64,000 nt of DNA from Epiperipatus broadwayi. Its lineage: Eukaryota > Onychophora > Udeonychophora > Euonychophora > Peripatidae. Of the stretch, positions 38,820 to 49,617 are shown piece after piece. The translations under genes and the position numbers were made by a program. The DNA lies in contig JAQFVV010012434.1 in assembly GCA_028023455.1 (NCBI GenBank), positions 3,854,928-3,918,927 of the forward strand. The letters run 5' to 3'. The stretch's first letter is position 1; each line of letters opens with the position of its first letter. The notes under the pieces are model-generated. The model was not told the DNA's origin, ran no database searches, and worked only from the letters and a program-made list of their open reading frames with translations.

Positions 38820-39892
38820 ATCTGAATCATGTTCAAAATCTCCTCAGTTATTTTCATATTAATTTCATTAATTTCATTCAAATCTGAATCATGTTCAAAA
38901 TCTCCTAACACTTGAAACCTATTTGTAAGTTCTAATTTAAATTCATTAGAATGTTTCTGAAGATTAGGAATATCAACTGTAAATATTGTTTTTCTTAATA
39001 ATTTTTGTCTCTCTAGTTTTACATTAACATGTAACTTACACCTTACTAATCGATGATCACTTCCTGTGTTAAGTTTATTAAGAACATTACAATCTTGAAA
39101 TATGTATTTTCTGTTAGTCAAAATATAATCCAATTCTGCTGTACCTTCATTTGGATGCTTCCATGTCCATTTCCTTTTAACATTTTTCTCAAAAAATGAA
39201 TTCATAATATAAAGTTTTTCTTTTTCTGCAAACTCCACAAGTCTATGTCCTCTCTCATTTCTATTACCATAACCAAAATTACCTACAGCACTTTCATCTT
39301 TCATTTGTCTACCAATTCTAGCATTAAAGTCTCCCATAACAATTTTAAAATGTTGTTTACTCTGATCAAAAGCCTTTTGTACATCCATATAAAAATCTTC
39401 TACTACTTCATCACTATGAGAACTTGTTGGGGCATAAACCTGAATTATCTGCATTTGGTATCTGCTATTAAGTTGTATAACTAATCTTGCCACTCTGTCC
39501 AATACACCATCAATCTCCACAATATTGTTCTTCCACTTTTTATTTATAATGAATCCTACTCCACTTGTATTTCCAATATGTGTGCCTTTATAATAGAGTA
39601 TATGTCCACTTTTTAAATCAATTGTTTCTTCTCCTTTTCTTCTAACTTCACAAAGTCCAATAATGTCCCATTTAATATAAGACAGTTCTTCTTCTAATTC
39701 TTGCAATCTTCCTTCACTTGAAAGTGATCTGCAGTTGTAAGTACCTAAATAAAAAGTCATCATCAAATGGCAGCCTGGGTCCGCAATCAGGGTATTCTTA
39801 GCACCCTCCACCTTCGGCCACCAACCACTGCCTTGGTTGGTGACTTTACAGCCTCCTGGGAATAAGGGCCATGCTTTATTTTTGTCTGTCAT
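38816..39892 (-). CDS. RTE endonuclease domain (N-terminal part of the element's polyprotein)
   Basis: 358 codons. An EEP-family apurinic/apyrimidinic-like endonuclease begins near residue 48. Expected active-site residues are present: N53 (GTYNCRSL), E82 (GLCEVR), YAPT at 153-156, D188 and N190 (VMGDFNAR), D255 (ELDYILTNR), and terminal S278-D279-H280. In RTE elements this enzyme nicks the target for reverse transcription. The start chosen is the first Met, 45 residues before the conserved fold. The frame ends at 38816 only because of a 53-bp tandem duplication (38791-38843 against 38844 onward), which throws the reading frame. Confidence 0.9.
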   Translation of the reverse strand: MTDKNKAWPLFPGGCKVTNQGSGWWPKVEGAKNTLIADPGCHLMMTFYLGTYNCRSLSSEGRLQELEEELSYIKWDIIGLCEVRRKGEETIDLKSGHILYYKGTHIGNTSGVGFIINKKWKNNIVEIDGVLDRVARLVIQLNSRYQMQIIQVYAPTSSHSDEVVEDFYMDVQKAFDQSKQHFKIVMGDFNARIGRQMKDESAVGNFGYGNRNERGHRLVEFAEKEKLYIMNSFFEKNVKRKWTWKHPNEGTAELDYILTNRKYIFQDCNVLNKLNTGSDHRLVRCKLHVNVKLERQKLLRKTIFTVDIPNLQKHSNEFKLELTNRFQVLGDFEHDSDLNEINEINMKITEEILNMIQI

Positions 39893-40222
39893 AATTGTAT
39901 ATATGTATTGGAAAAATATTTATCATTTACACAAACATTCATTCTGCCTTATCAGGCACTGAGGAGAAAGACCATGGTGTTTCTTGATCTTAAACTCAGA
40001 GGTAAAAAGCCAATAAACTCACCACGCTGGCTAATGCATGCTGGTGAGCAGCCTATCCATGTTCGTATACTATATGAATAATCACATAGTAATAACAGCT
40101 GCAATGACAAGAACGTATGGAGTGGACATTAGGAATTTGCCCTGCTCAGTTCTTTTAAGGCCTCCAAGAGGAATCAAAGGGTCTCCTTTCAGTTAATAGC
40201 AAACTCCTTTCTGCAGCCTATA

Positions 40223-40937
40223 TATATATATAGGTATGTATAAATACTGAATAACATATCATGATCAAAAAAAATTAAATTGTAGATAATCAAAACAATT
40301 TTTACGTTAATTTCACATTTTCACTTATTTTATTCATAATTTTTTTCACTAGTGATTAACTGATTCAACGGATATAAAAAATATAGATTTAGGAGAATAT
40401 TGTATTAGCTTAATGTTAAATTTTCAAAGATTAATTCATGACCAGTTATACTTGGCTTTGATGATATGGATTAATAATAATAATGATAAAATGTTTCATA
40501 CACTATATCTAGGTTATTATACTATAAGCCATAAAACAAATTTCAAGTAGATAACATTTTTATTTACATTTATTTAATTATTCAAATAATCAGATAGTCT
40601 TTATAAAAAATATAGTAACTAAAAACCCTTTTTCATTTCAAATACCAAATGTTTAGCTAAATAATTACATTTTATTTTTTCTATATCATTTATTCTAATA
40701 AGTAGCCTTATTAAAGAATATCAAATTATTATTTTGGTTTCTACCAATGAAGAGCTCAAGCACTTTAACTTATATTAAAATAAAGCAAAACTTTGTGACA
40801 TCACTAAAAATATTTAAAAGAGTTAGATTTCTTCATTAATGTTCATGATTCTTAACTATACACATCAAAATATTTTATCTGGATATTGAAACTGTATTGC
40901 TGTGCTTCCTGAAAAACTAAATAATTAAAGTGCCTGA

Positions 40938-40940
<3 letters not shown>
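40223..40940. other. AT-rich DNA without a supported gene
   Basis: Nothing recognised between the RTE 5' end and the next TA run. Confidence 0.4.

Positions 40941-41018
<78 letters not shown>
40941..41018. repeat. (TA)n microsatellite
   Basis: Uninterrupted TA run. Confidence 0.97.
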
Positions 41019-41021
<3 letters not shown>

Positions 41022-41283
41022 CTATTATATGTTATAGTTTTTATTAATAGATGAAACTTGCAATCGGGCAAAAAAAAATTTGTATGATAGCAAAGATAAA
41101 TTTAGTCAGAAAAAGTCAGTAAATTTATTTTTGTTTTTCAAAATAATTAGTAACATGAATTTAAAAAAAGACTTAATGTGTATTTTTTGCAAAAGATATG
41201 ATTGCTATAGTATATATGCATATATAATCAAAATTACCCAAATTCACAACTCAACCAGACTAGCCAAAAATATAAACTCTAAA

Positions 41284-41327
41284 TCACTACCAATGATTTC
41301 ACTGCTACAAGCAGACTTCTCAAGTGT
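41284..41327 (-). ncRNA. Hammerhead-like fold in the PLE-1c 3' region
   Basis: Same order as in copies a and b: stem I ACAC (41327-41324) with GTGA (41287-41284), core TTGAGAA (41323-41317), stem II CTGC/GCAG, then GAAA (41300-41297). Stem III is UC/GG (one U·G wobble) with loop AUU, and the triplet is GUA. Substitutions sit in loops or keep pairing, but stem I has lost one pair. Confidence 0.4.
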
Positions 41328-41446
41328 AAAGAACTACAAAATAACATGTTTAAATTACACATTATTCACAATTCCACTTACTTTCCATCCACTCTTAGTA
41401 TTAAAAGAACTTTTAAATAATTTAATTGCTTCAGAATTATGCATGT

Positions 41447-41695
41447 TTAATAATAAAGATTCTTTAATTCTTTTTTTATTTTGTTTCCCTCAAAGAAGAC
41501 AATCTTAGCTTTATCAAAATTAATAGTGTGGTGTGCATCTTTTACATTGATATGTAAGACAGAATTAAGATATTTATTTCTAACCCTACTTTTATGTACC
41601 TTTATTCTTTCATTTAAACTCAAACTACTCTGTCCTATATATACTTCTTTACAAAACAAGAGATAATATACACTATCCAGGAATATTTTTATCAA
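41447..41695 (-). pseudogene. PLE-1c C-terminal fragment (GIY-YIG domain, damaged)
   Basis: 82 codons: VYYLLFCKEVYIGQSSLSLNERIKVHK, then HHTINFDKAKIV. Relative to copies a and b, two residues before the nuclease YIG are lost. The frame is also broken at both ends: a -1 shift near 41690 and another near 41450, after which the tail (FNIK-type) reads in a different frame. Only the nuclease portion remains. Confidence 0.6.
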
Positions 41696-41707
41696 AAATT
41701 TTCTTTG

Positions 41708-41712
<5 letters not shown>

Positions 41713-41751
<39 letters not shown>
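41713..41751. repeat. (TA)n microsatellite at a PLE 5' edge
   Basis: TA run between PLE-1c and the next block. Confidence 0.95.
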
Positions 41752-41754
<3 letters not shown>

Positions 41755-44700
41755 AACCTTCCCTTGTTGTTCTTCTAACACATACTCTATCTTATCCTAC
41801 CTTCTCTTTTCTACCCTCTACTATACTAGCTCAACAATAAAACATCAAATATAACAAAAATAAACTATAAGATCCCTTAAGGGGCTTGAGACTTGCTAAA
41901 TATCAAAACATAAGATAGACTTTAGGATGATTACAAGAGAGTGGTTTTAACATTGAGAAGTATACAAAATACACTCCACAATGGCATTGTTATTGTGAAA
42001 ATTATCCCACTATCATCCTGTTATAATCATTAGGAAAATCTCCACAACAAACAATGACTAATATAATATTTTATTTAAATAATGATTTAACTATTCTATA
42101 ATTTAAGAATCTCAAAATAAGAACATTAACAAAATTCCATTACTTAAAATAATTGATGCTATCCTATGGCTATTTCAGGGATCATAAGTGATCTATTCTA
42201 AATATAATATAACTATTAGCTTAATCTTAAATAATTGAATCACAGGAGGGAGTTTACTTGGATCCAGCCATTTAATAAAAACATACTATTACAAACATTG
42301 ATTAACCCCCTATTGAAAACTTAATCTAACTATAATAATAAGATATGAAAATTAACACTCATTATCTATTCTTTTACCTTCCCTTAAAGAATTTAATCTA
42401 CTTTTTCCAAGATTTATTCTCATATTTATGTTAACCATAATTGCTCTAGAATACTTATTTTTTATAATCAAAGATTCATCTCACCATTATTATCTACCAA
42501 GTCTAATTCAATGAAATATATCTTTTAATTAGTTAGCATTCAACCACTGTTCTTAACTATTTTACAATTAAAAACTTTAAAATATATTTGGTTAGTAACT
42601 TGTATTCTGCAATTATATAATACTTTTAAATTATAATATAACATATATTTCAACTTAATTTACAAAATTAGTATGTGACTCTCAAACATATTTCTAATTT
42701 CTATTATATGCTCTCCATTTTGTAATATTTAATAGTATTTCTCATATGGGGCTCTTCAAAATTCTTTTGCAGCTAATAAAAATATGAAGTACCATAAGAT
42801 TTTTATATTATAGTTATAATTTAAAGCAATTGATAGTTAATTTATTAATTCTAAAAATGTTAGATATAACTCTTCAAATAGTGTGTATAATCAAATGTGA
42901 TATGTATAATTCAATGTGGATAAAGTGCTTTATGGATATGACCTTGTGATGGAAATGACTCTCAGATACAATGAAATTAATATTACAAAATTTAAATCAA
43001 AATGGTTGTTTATTTACAATAATACTAATAAATAACAAACACATATGAACATTCGGTTAAATACTTCATTAATAAAACAAAATAAGCATAAAAATTGTTT
43101 ATACCTTGATAACAAATTATTTACATTTTTAACACATAAACTTCATGATTATTATGTACAATTAACCCTTCTCTAGTTTGGCTTTTAGTTTTTTTTTTAA
43201 ATTATAAGTTTATTATTTTATTATCATGTATGCTTTCATATTCATCTGATATATTTGCATTAGTTAAGAGTCATTTGGTGTCTTCACAATCATTTTCCCA
43301 TATTACTTGATATTTGTAACTCCCAATATATTGATAATCTTGTAATAGTTAAATTATATTTTGTATTTAAAATTTGGTTTAAAATATTACACTTTTATTT
43401 TATTAACAAAGTTATTACTGATGTGGTAAATATAAAAAAATAAAGACAATATTTATCGTGTAATTAAAATAAATACTGAGCTAAGAACTCTTTCCATATC
43501 ATACCATTTACTTATGCCTCCATCCTCTCTCTATCATTTATATTTTATAGTGTTATTTGATCTGTTATTTTTATTCAACTAGTGATTTATTCAAATTACT
43601 ATTCAAATATAAAATATTTGTTTCGTACATGGTTTTACTTTCGAGTAAATCTATCAAGATTTAGGAAGAAATTATAAAATCCTTTAAATATTTTATCTAC
43701 CTTTGATGCCTCCTATATTATTATTTACCTAAAACTTTATCACTGAGAAATTGATTTTATTCAATACTATATTCAATAATATATCTTAATAAAAAGTATG
43801 GAGGTTACTTTTAAATATGAGATGTCATATTTTGGCAGTCAGTTATTTTCTTAATGATTCAACTCCCACTTTACCCTGGCTTCTTCCCTAAGCACTTATA
43901 GTATATACTATCCTTATTTCTTTGTAGAAAACCCTCCTATATCTTTCCAATAAATATATGGGCATCACACATATTACTCCCACTTAACTATTCCTCAGTT
44001 CTTCAAGATGATATTTTATCCAATCCTGAAATTGTAAGTCATCTTCCTCGATTATGTATTTGGCATCTATTTACATTACTAATTCTAGATTAACAACTTA
44101 ATATAATCTTTACCATATGATAATGTTTTATCCATCTCTATGATCATGTTACACAACAAATAATCTATTTCAATTATTATTATCAATAGGATATAAATTT
44201 ATAGCAAATAAGATCATGACATTGTCTTGCATTAACATTCACTCTTTCTTGATCTTATAAATACATTACATTTTATAATAAGTTTATGATTCCTTTCAGA
44301 TAATCCCATTACACTTAATTTCTTAAAGTATATATGGGTCAAAACATACAGTTAAAATTATGTTCCACATACACACATATTTACATTAACTCATGATTAC
44401 ACTCTTCCTATATTTAAGCATACCTTTAACATTATATACCAAATTGCAAACATAAATTCTTTAAATTGTCACTATGGCAAAACTCTTGCATTTATATTTC
44501 ATTTTAAACAAGAAAAATATTAGTGATAAATTTAAAATTGAAATGGGATATATATATATGTTAAAACCCATTTCAAGTTTCGATTTCCATTTTTACCATG
44601 CCACCCTGTAGATATTTTTCTTCTTCATGAGTTTGGGTGCTTCCCCCATCTTCTACCTTCTAGAGAACATGTATGTTTATACAACATATTAAATAAACAA

Positions 44701-45013
44701 GCACACACTAACTAGACAAAATTTTAAATTAGATGCATCCTTCCTTTCTAGTTTAAAGTTACATGTGCATTTTTTTCTTTTCCCACATTGCAAAACTTTT
44801 AATTACATTTTAACTAATTCGTCAATAGATTTCTTCACATATTTACTCCTCTTTCCTGTGATTTATTACTCTTCTAATATTAAATACATCTTAATAAACT
44901 AATTTAACTTTCTGCATTATAGTGTTTTATCTCCATGATTGCCATTTACTATTAAAAAGTTCACAGACTTTTAAGTTATCCTTCCAAGTACAGTGTTCTG
45001 TTCTTACAGTAGT
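41752..45013 (-). other. G-poor block, probably old minus-strand element DNA, unidentified
   Basis: Plus strand is rich in C and T and strikingly poor in G. On the minus strand some stretches read without stops, for example about 44690-44860 (words KRSKYVKKSIDELVKM and CGKRKKCTCNFKLE, separated by one stop). I do not recognise the product. The same style of minus-strand reading continues on the far side of the Ty3 element (56.7-57.45 kb), so both may belong to one older element that the Ty3 insertion split. Confidence 0.3.
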
Positions 45014-45636
45014 ATAATGTAACAGGAACTGGGCTCAAACCCTGTTACAAGGGAGTAAATTAGGTTATGTATGTATGTATGTATGTGTGTGTTGTGTATT
45101 TGGAAAGGACCATGTAGCTACATATATATATTTAAGTAAATAATAATAATAGTGGTGATGGGTTACTAATATTAATATATATATTTTACTTTCTTTCTCT
45201 CACTTATTTTATTTTTATTTTGTGGAATACGTGTATATTGATAAATATTGTGTTGAAGGGGATAAGGAAAATGAATAAATTCAAGAGATTTTCAAATATT
45301 TTAAAATATGAAGAAAAAAAAGAAAGGAATTTTGTTTATACCTTCCACGAATCAATTAGTCATACAGACTGTATTGTTATTGAAACGTATTATAATTAAT
45401 AGTTGGATTTTTATTTAAATTAATATATTATCAAACTTCAAAACTTTGTGGAAATGATATTTGTGTTAACTAAAAGAAAAGAACAGGCAGAATGTCCATT
45501 AAAAAATTAAATTCTTGAGGATTCTATTGTCTAATTATCGAGGTCAACAACAAAGCATAATTAGAGGGAATTTCCAAAAATAGAAAAAGTTAAGACCAAG
45601 TTGCTAAGTGGTTTTTCTTTTGTTCATGTTGTAACG

Positions 45637-46995
45637 AGCACAGACATTCGTTACATTGTTGTTGTTTTTTATTTATTAAACATGAAAGTAAATTAAAAAG
45701 TTCGCATTTAAAAATTTTCTTTTAGAATTAAAAATTAAAATTAAATATCATCTTAAACTCGTATATATTAAATCGCACAGATTAAAAAAAATTATTAAAA
45801 TAAAACTGTATTAAAAATAGAAAAGGTATTTTAAAAACAAAAACTTAAAAAGATTTAGAGATAAAAATATATATTTGATTTGGAAAACAGGTTAATTAAT
45901 CAGAAATGGAAATGATTGTTAATTAGTTAAATGTAAACCAGCCTTGGGCATTTAAATGTAAAAACATCAGTCAGATAGGAAAACAATAGAAACAAATAGC
46001 CAATGAAAGAAATCCATCGGGAAATTGGACCTCAGCGAAAGGATCATCACATCAATGACATAATGTCAAGTCAATCCTTCGAATACGTATAAAAAGAAAA
46101 TTTGGAAATTATTAATTAGTGATTGATTATTGATTATTACGATGTGACTATATGTAGTAGTACGGAGTTGGAGGTGATGGAATTGACAGACGCACTGTCA
46201 GCTGTTAAAGAAAGGAGAAATGAACTATCGTTTTCTACATTGAGGACCAGTTAAAGCAAAAAAACCTCCAGATGGATAAATAAATCGGCCAACAGAATAC
46301 CAATTTTAGGACGGCGTGGGAATTCACATTCATGGCAAGCAACGAATAAAGATGAACTGTTTAAAACCGTAAGAACTTTACAATTAATGAACATTAAGTT
46401 AAAAACTTTTCATATTTAAAATAATTGCATTAGTTTCCTATCTGACTAAGGTAGTTAAAATGTTATTTGATGTATTTTTTTTATTTATTTGTGTAATATC
46501 ATTTCCATTTATTTAATTTTGTTCTTTAAGTTTATTTATGATTTCTGTTTTCCGATAAATTAAAATATATCAATGTTAAATTTAAGTCGGGCATGAATGG
46601 CTATATAGATTTGTAAAGTTATATTAGGGGAGAGTAATCTTAGGTTATTTGGTTCGTGGTTAAATTGGGCCAATGGATTGGATATATTGGTGTGATTAGT
46701 AGATGTAATATTGATTCACTACGGGCAGAATCGCTTCATACGCCGCACACTTCAGTTTGCCTATGGAAGGAATTATAAGTCAGATACCGCAGTTCCTGTC
46801 TATGGAGTTTTTTGTTTTATTGCTCTTCTTTGCAGATAGATGTAATATTCCTATCTCATGAGAAGCAATTTTTTCTCTTAACTTTTTGTGCTGCCGTCTT
46901 TTATTACATTGAATACATCGATGTATCAGGTGAATTGATGCCAGTTTGACTACGAATTTTAACCTAAGGTTAAATAGGGATAGAATGTATTGAGT
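45637..46995 (+). other. 1.36-kb segment present only in the 5' LTR
   Basis: It opens with a palindromic TGTAACGA...TCGTTACA and carries CGTATAAAAAG (TATA-like, about 46085) and then, about 90 bases on, an ATG at 46178. That frame reads MELTDALSAVKERRNELSF and, after one stop, SKKTSRWINKSANRI followed by RRGNSHSW. The pattern of a short repeat helix, then SKKT.SRW, then a G-rich arm resembles a pipsqueak or pogo-type helix-turn-helix. A consensus splice donor (GTAAGA) follows DELFKT near 46364. It may be a nested element, a captured first exon, or original LTR DNA deleted from the 3' copy; no clear target duplication settles this. Confidence 0.35.
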
Positions 46996-47567
46996 AAAAA
47001 TATTTTTTTGCTAAAGATAAAACATTGTTGAGAGGGAGGACATTTTGTTTTTGGCAGTTGGCTATAGATTATTGCAGGGAGAAGGCAGAAGGCAATACTT
47101 AGCAAAAAGAAGAGAGTTTTATAAAAATAATTTTGACCAGAGAAATATATAAAGGAAACTCCATGAAATGCATGGGGTAAAGGTCTCATTGTGCTGGGGG
47201 TCTATGTTAGACTCCAGCTCCTTCTGTACCTTTGAGGCCATGCAAGATATTAAGAGACAGATTGCCCTAAATATTATATACAAAGAAAAAGGAGAGAGAA
47301 AGCACGACAAATAAATCCTGCACCTGATGTCTACCATTCCACAGATCTATCATGGAACTTCTTAATTAGAACCCTGAATTAAGAGACCAAATGGACTTGC
47401 AATTTTATCCACGTTCACCCAAGGAATTAGAATAGAAATAAAAGAATTAATGATCACAAAGAATGCACTTGGAGATATTTCATTTAATTATGAAGATTTA
47501 TCAAAACAGCGGTAAATATATTTGCTATTATTTCCAATCTTTAAATATACAAAATCAAATAGTAATA

Positions 47568-47839
47568 TTTACTGAGACTATAACCTCGACAATATGTGTA
47601 TAAAATGCGATAGTAGGGACCTCTACAGGTGTTTTAACAACCTTGACAATATGAGTATAAAATACGATAGTAGGGACCTCTAGAGGTGTTTTAACCACAA
47701 GCTTGCACTGTGATTAAAACACCTGTAGAGGTCCCTACTATCACATTTTATATGCATATTGTCGAGGTTATAGCCTCAGTAAATATTACTTACGTAATCA
47801 ATGTGCGTTTAATAAATTTATAATTAAAATCAAATAGTG
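47568..47839. mobile_element. Inverted-repeat insert in the 5' LTR with an apparent 12-13-bp target duplication
   Basis: The arm begins GTAATATTTACTGAG and runs through ACCTCGACAATATG and GTAGGGACCTCTACAGGTG. The left side contains this unit twice in tandem and the right side once, inverted. AAAATCAAATAG lies on both sides of the insert (47555 onward and about 47827 onward), and the 3' LTR has it once. A duplication of that length is more usual for LINE-mobilised insertions than for DNA transposons. Confidence 0.6.
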
Positions 47840-47888
47840 TAATAACTTTATATGTATTTTGCTTTATACTTTAGTCTTTAATATGATA

Positions 47889-49617
47889 AGGTATGGGTGG
47901 GGGGGCCAACCCCTTACATGGGGGGTTGTGGTTTTCTTTTTTAAGTCAAAACACGTTTTTTTTTATAGGCAGAAAGAATGTTTTTGATGATAATTATTTT
48001 TTCATAAATATTATAAAAAAAAAAAAAAAGGTTTTTTTATTGGGTGGAAGGTAAATACCCAAGCCACCTGGGGGTGGTGGCCGAGAAAGGAGAGGTAACC
48101 TTGCTCTTTTATTGTTTTTGTTTGGTATTCCATTCAATATTCAAATGAGAGAATAGATGAAAAGATTATAAATTATTTAAATATAAGATTATTTAGTTAT
48201 TTGAGAAGGTAGAAAAATAGATAAAAAAATAAATTTGAAGTAATTTAAATAAAAATAAAATATAATATAAAATGTAATTATAAAAAAAAAAAATGAAAAA
48301 AATATATTGTTGATGTTTAGTGATATTAATTATTTAATATAAATTAATTATATTATCACCCCATTTATATATAAAAAAATAAATATAAAAAATTTTATAA
48401 TAATAAAAATTAAATAAAATATTGGTCAGATTATTACTCTTAGCTGTCTTTAATCCTCTCGAAGTTGCCTCTCTCATTTCCTATGTAAAATTTTGATATT
48501 TTGAAGAGTTTTTAAAAGTTCTGTAGATGGGTCTTCACTTATTTTAAGAAAAAAAAAAAAATATTTAAACAAAAAAGAAAAAATTATTTGTGATTGGTTC
48601 TATGGAAAAGACATTCTGATTGGCTGGAAAGAACAAAGGCTGATCAAAAAAATAAAAAAATGAGTTTTATTTAAAGAAAAAGAGATTTTCATTTCATTAA
48701 TTTTAAGTATTATAAAATTATATTTATGAACTAAAAATTATTCTCAAGAGAATAATAAAAAAAAAAATTATTTTGAAAAATATTGAAGATTTTAGAAAAT
48801 ATTGAAGATGAGAAAAAGAAATATTTCTTTTCTAAGTAAAAGTCTCTTTTGTTTATATTATAGTTATGTTGGAAATTGAATATTTTAGAATAAATAAATA
48901 GAATTTATTTTGAAAGAATTTCATTCTCTTATATTGAAAATTATAATACTTTTTATAAAATATCTGAGTTGAATTTAATATTATAGGCGAATATGTTTTA
49001 ACAATAGGCTTTGTCTTCATTTGTGAGTTGCCATTAAAAGTTGATTTTCTACACAATGATTTAATTAGTGGTTAAAAGGTTAATAAGATGAAAATAATGG
49101 AGGAAATTATATAGAATTAAACTTGGTTGGGGTTTTGGTAGAAATAATGTACAAAAGGAAATATGCTATGTGTTTGAAAAGGAAGGTTTTAAAAATGTGT
49201 TTACCAGTTTTACTTATAGATCTGTGACTTGGACACTTAATAAAGAGAATCAGACTTCAGACATCAAAGAAGTATGGAGAGATGTATGTTGGGAGTAAAA
49301 AAGAAATAGTAAATGAATGTATGGGTAGAGAACAAACAGTGTTACTGATCATTGAAAAATTAAAAGATTGAAGTGGAGTTGGGCTGGACATATTGTTAGA
49401 AGAGATGATAATAGATGGGCAATTGAAATTTTAAACTGGATTCCAAGAGATTGTAAAAGACCCAGAAAGAGACACATATGAGATGGATGGATGAAATAAG
49501 AAAGTATGCAGGGGTGATGTGGAGAAGAGAAGCTAAAGATCGGAGAAGATGGATTAAACTTGGAAAGACCTTCATCCTGCAGTAGATTGATAATGGTTGA
49601 TAATGATGATGATGATG
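47889..49617 (+). mobile_element. Chimeric insert: 1.2 kb of unknown DNA fused to an RTE 3' end
   Basis: From about 49072 the sequence follows the RTE 3' part (WTL, WAGHIVRR, ILNW and GATGATGATGATG tail). Before it lie about 1180 bases that match neither the RTE nor the 3' LTR and include a G-rich start and two poly-A stretches. A duplication of about 10 bases (AACTATGATA at 49618, AATATGATA before 47889, single in the 3' LTR) brackets the whole, so both parts seem to have inserted together. The RTE frame has stops throughout. Confidence 0.6.

Larger units (their letters stand above)
36873..40222 (-). mobile_element. Near-complete RTE-clade LINE (best copy)
   Basis: About 3.35 kb on the minus strand: a 5' UTR of some 330 bp beginning CTGCAG at 40222, one coding region broken by two frameshifts (40 kb toward 36.9 kb), and a short 3' UTR ending in GAT repeats. 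The order, apurinic-like endonuclease then RT then a conserved C-terminal domain with no ORF1, is that of the RTE clade (BovB relatives). Other copies lie at 21.5-24.9, 34.2-35.9, 49.1-49.6 and 58.4-61.6 kb. Confidence 0.9.
41235..41712 (-). mobile_element. 5'-truncated Penelope-like element (PLE-1 copy c)
   Basis: Third PLE-1 copy, minus strand. It shares the C-terminal coding region and the 3' region with the pair at 25-26.4 kb, and its truncated 5' end runs directly into a (TA)n run at 41713. The same edge-in-TA pattern is seen for other copies and fits either preferred insertion in TA tracts or tract growth after insertion. Confidence 0.75.

Noticed and set aside
38427-38862. Plus-strand ORFs opposite the RTE coding region (also 36838-37290 and 39245-39484)
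   Set aside because: They are antisense shadows of the minus-strand RTE frame, which carries all catalytic motifs.
46959-47337. Minus ORFs of 72-76 codons in the 5' LTR
   Set aside because: They lie in LTR sequence, have no motifs, and are not kept open in the 3' LTR.
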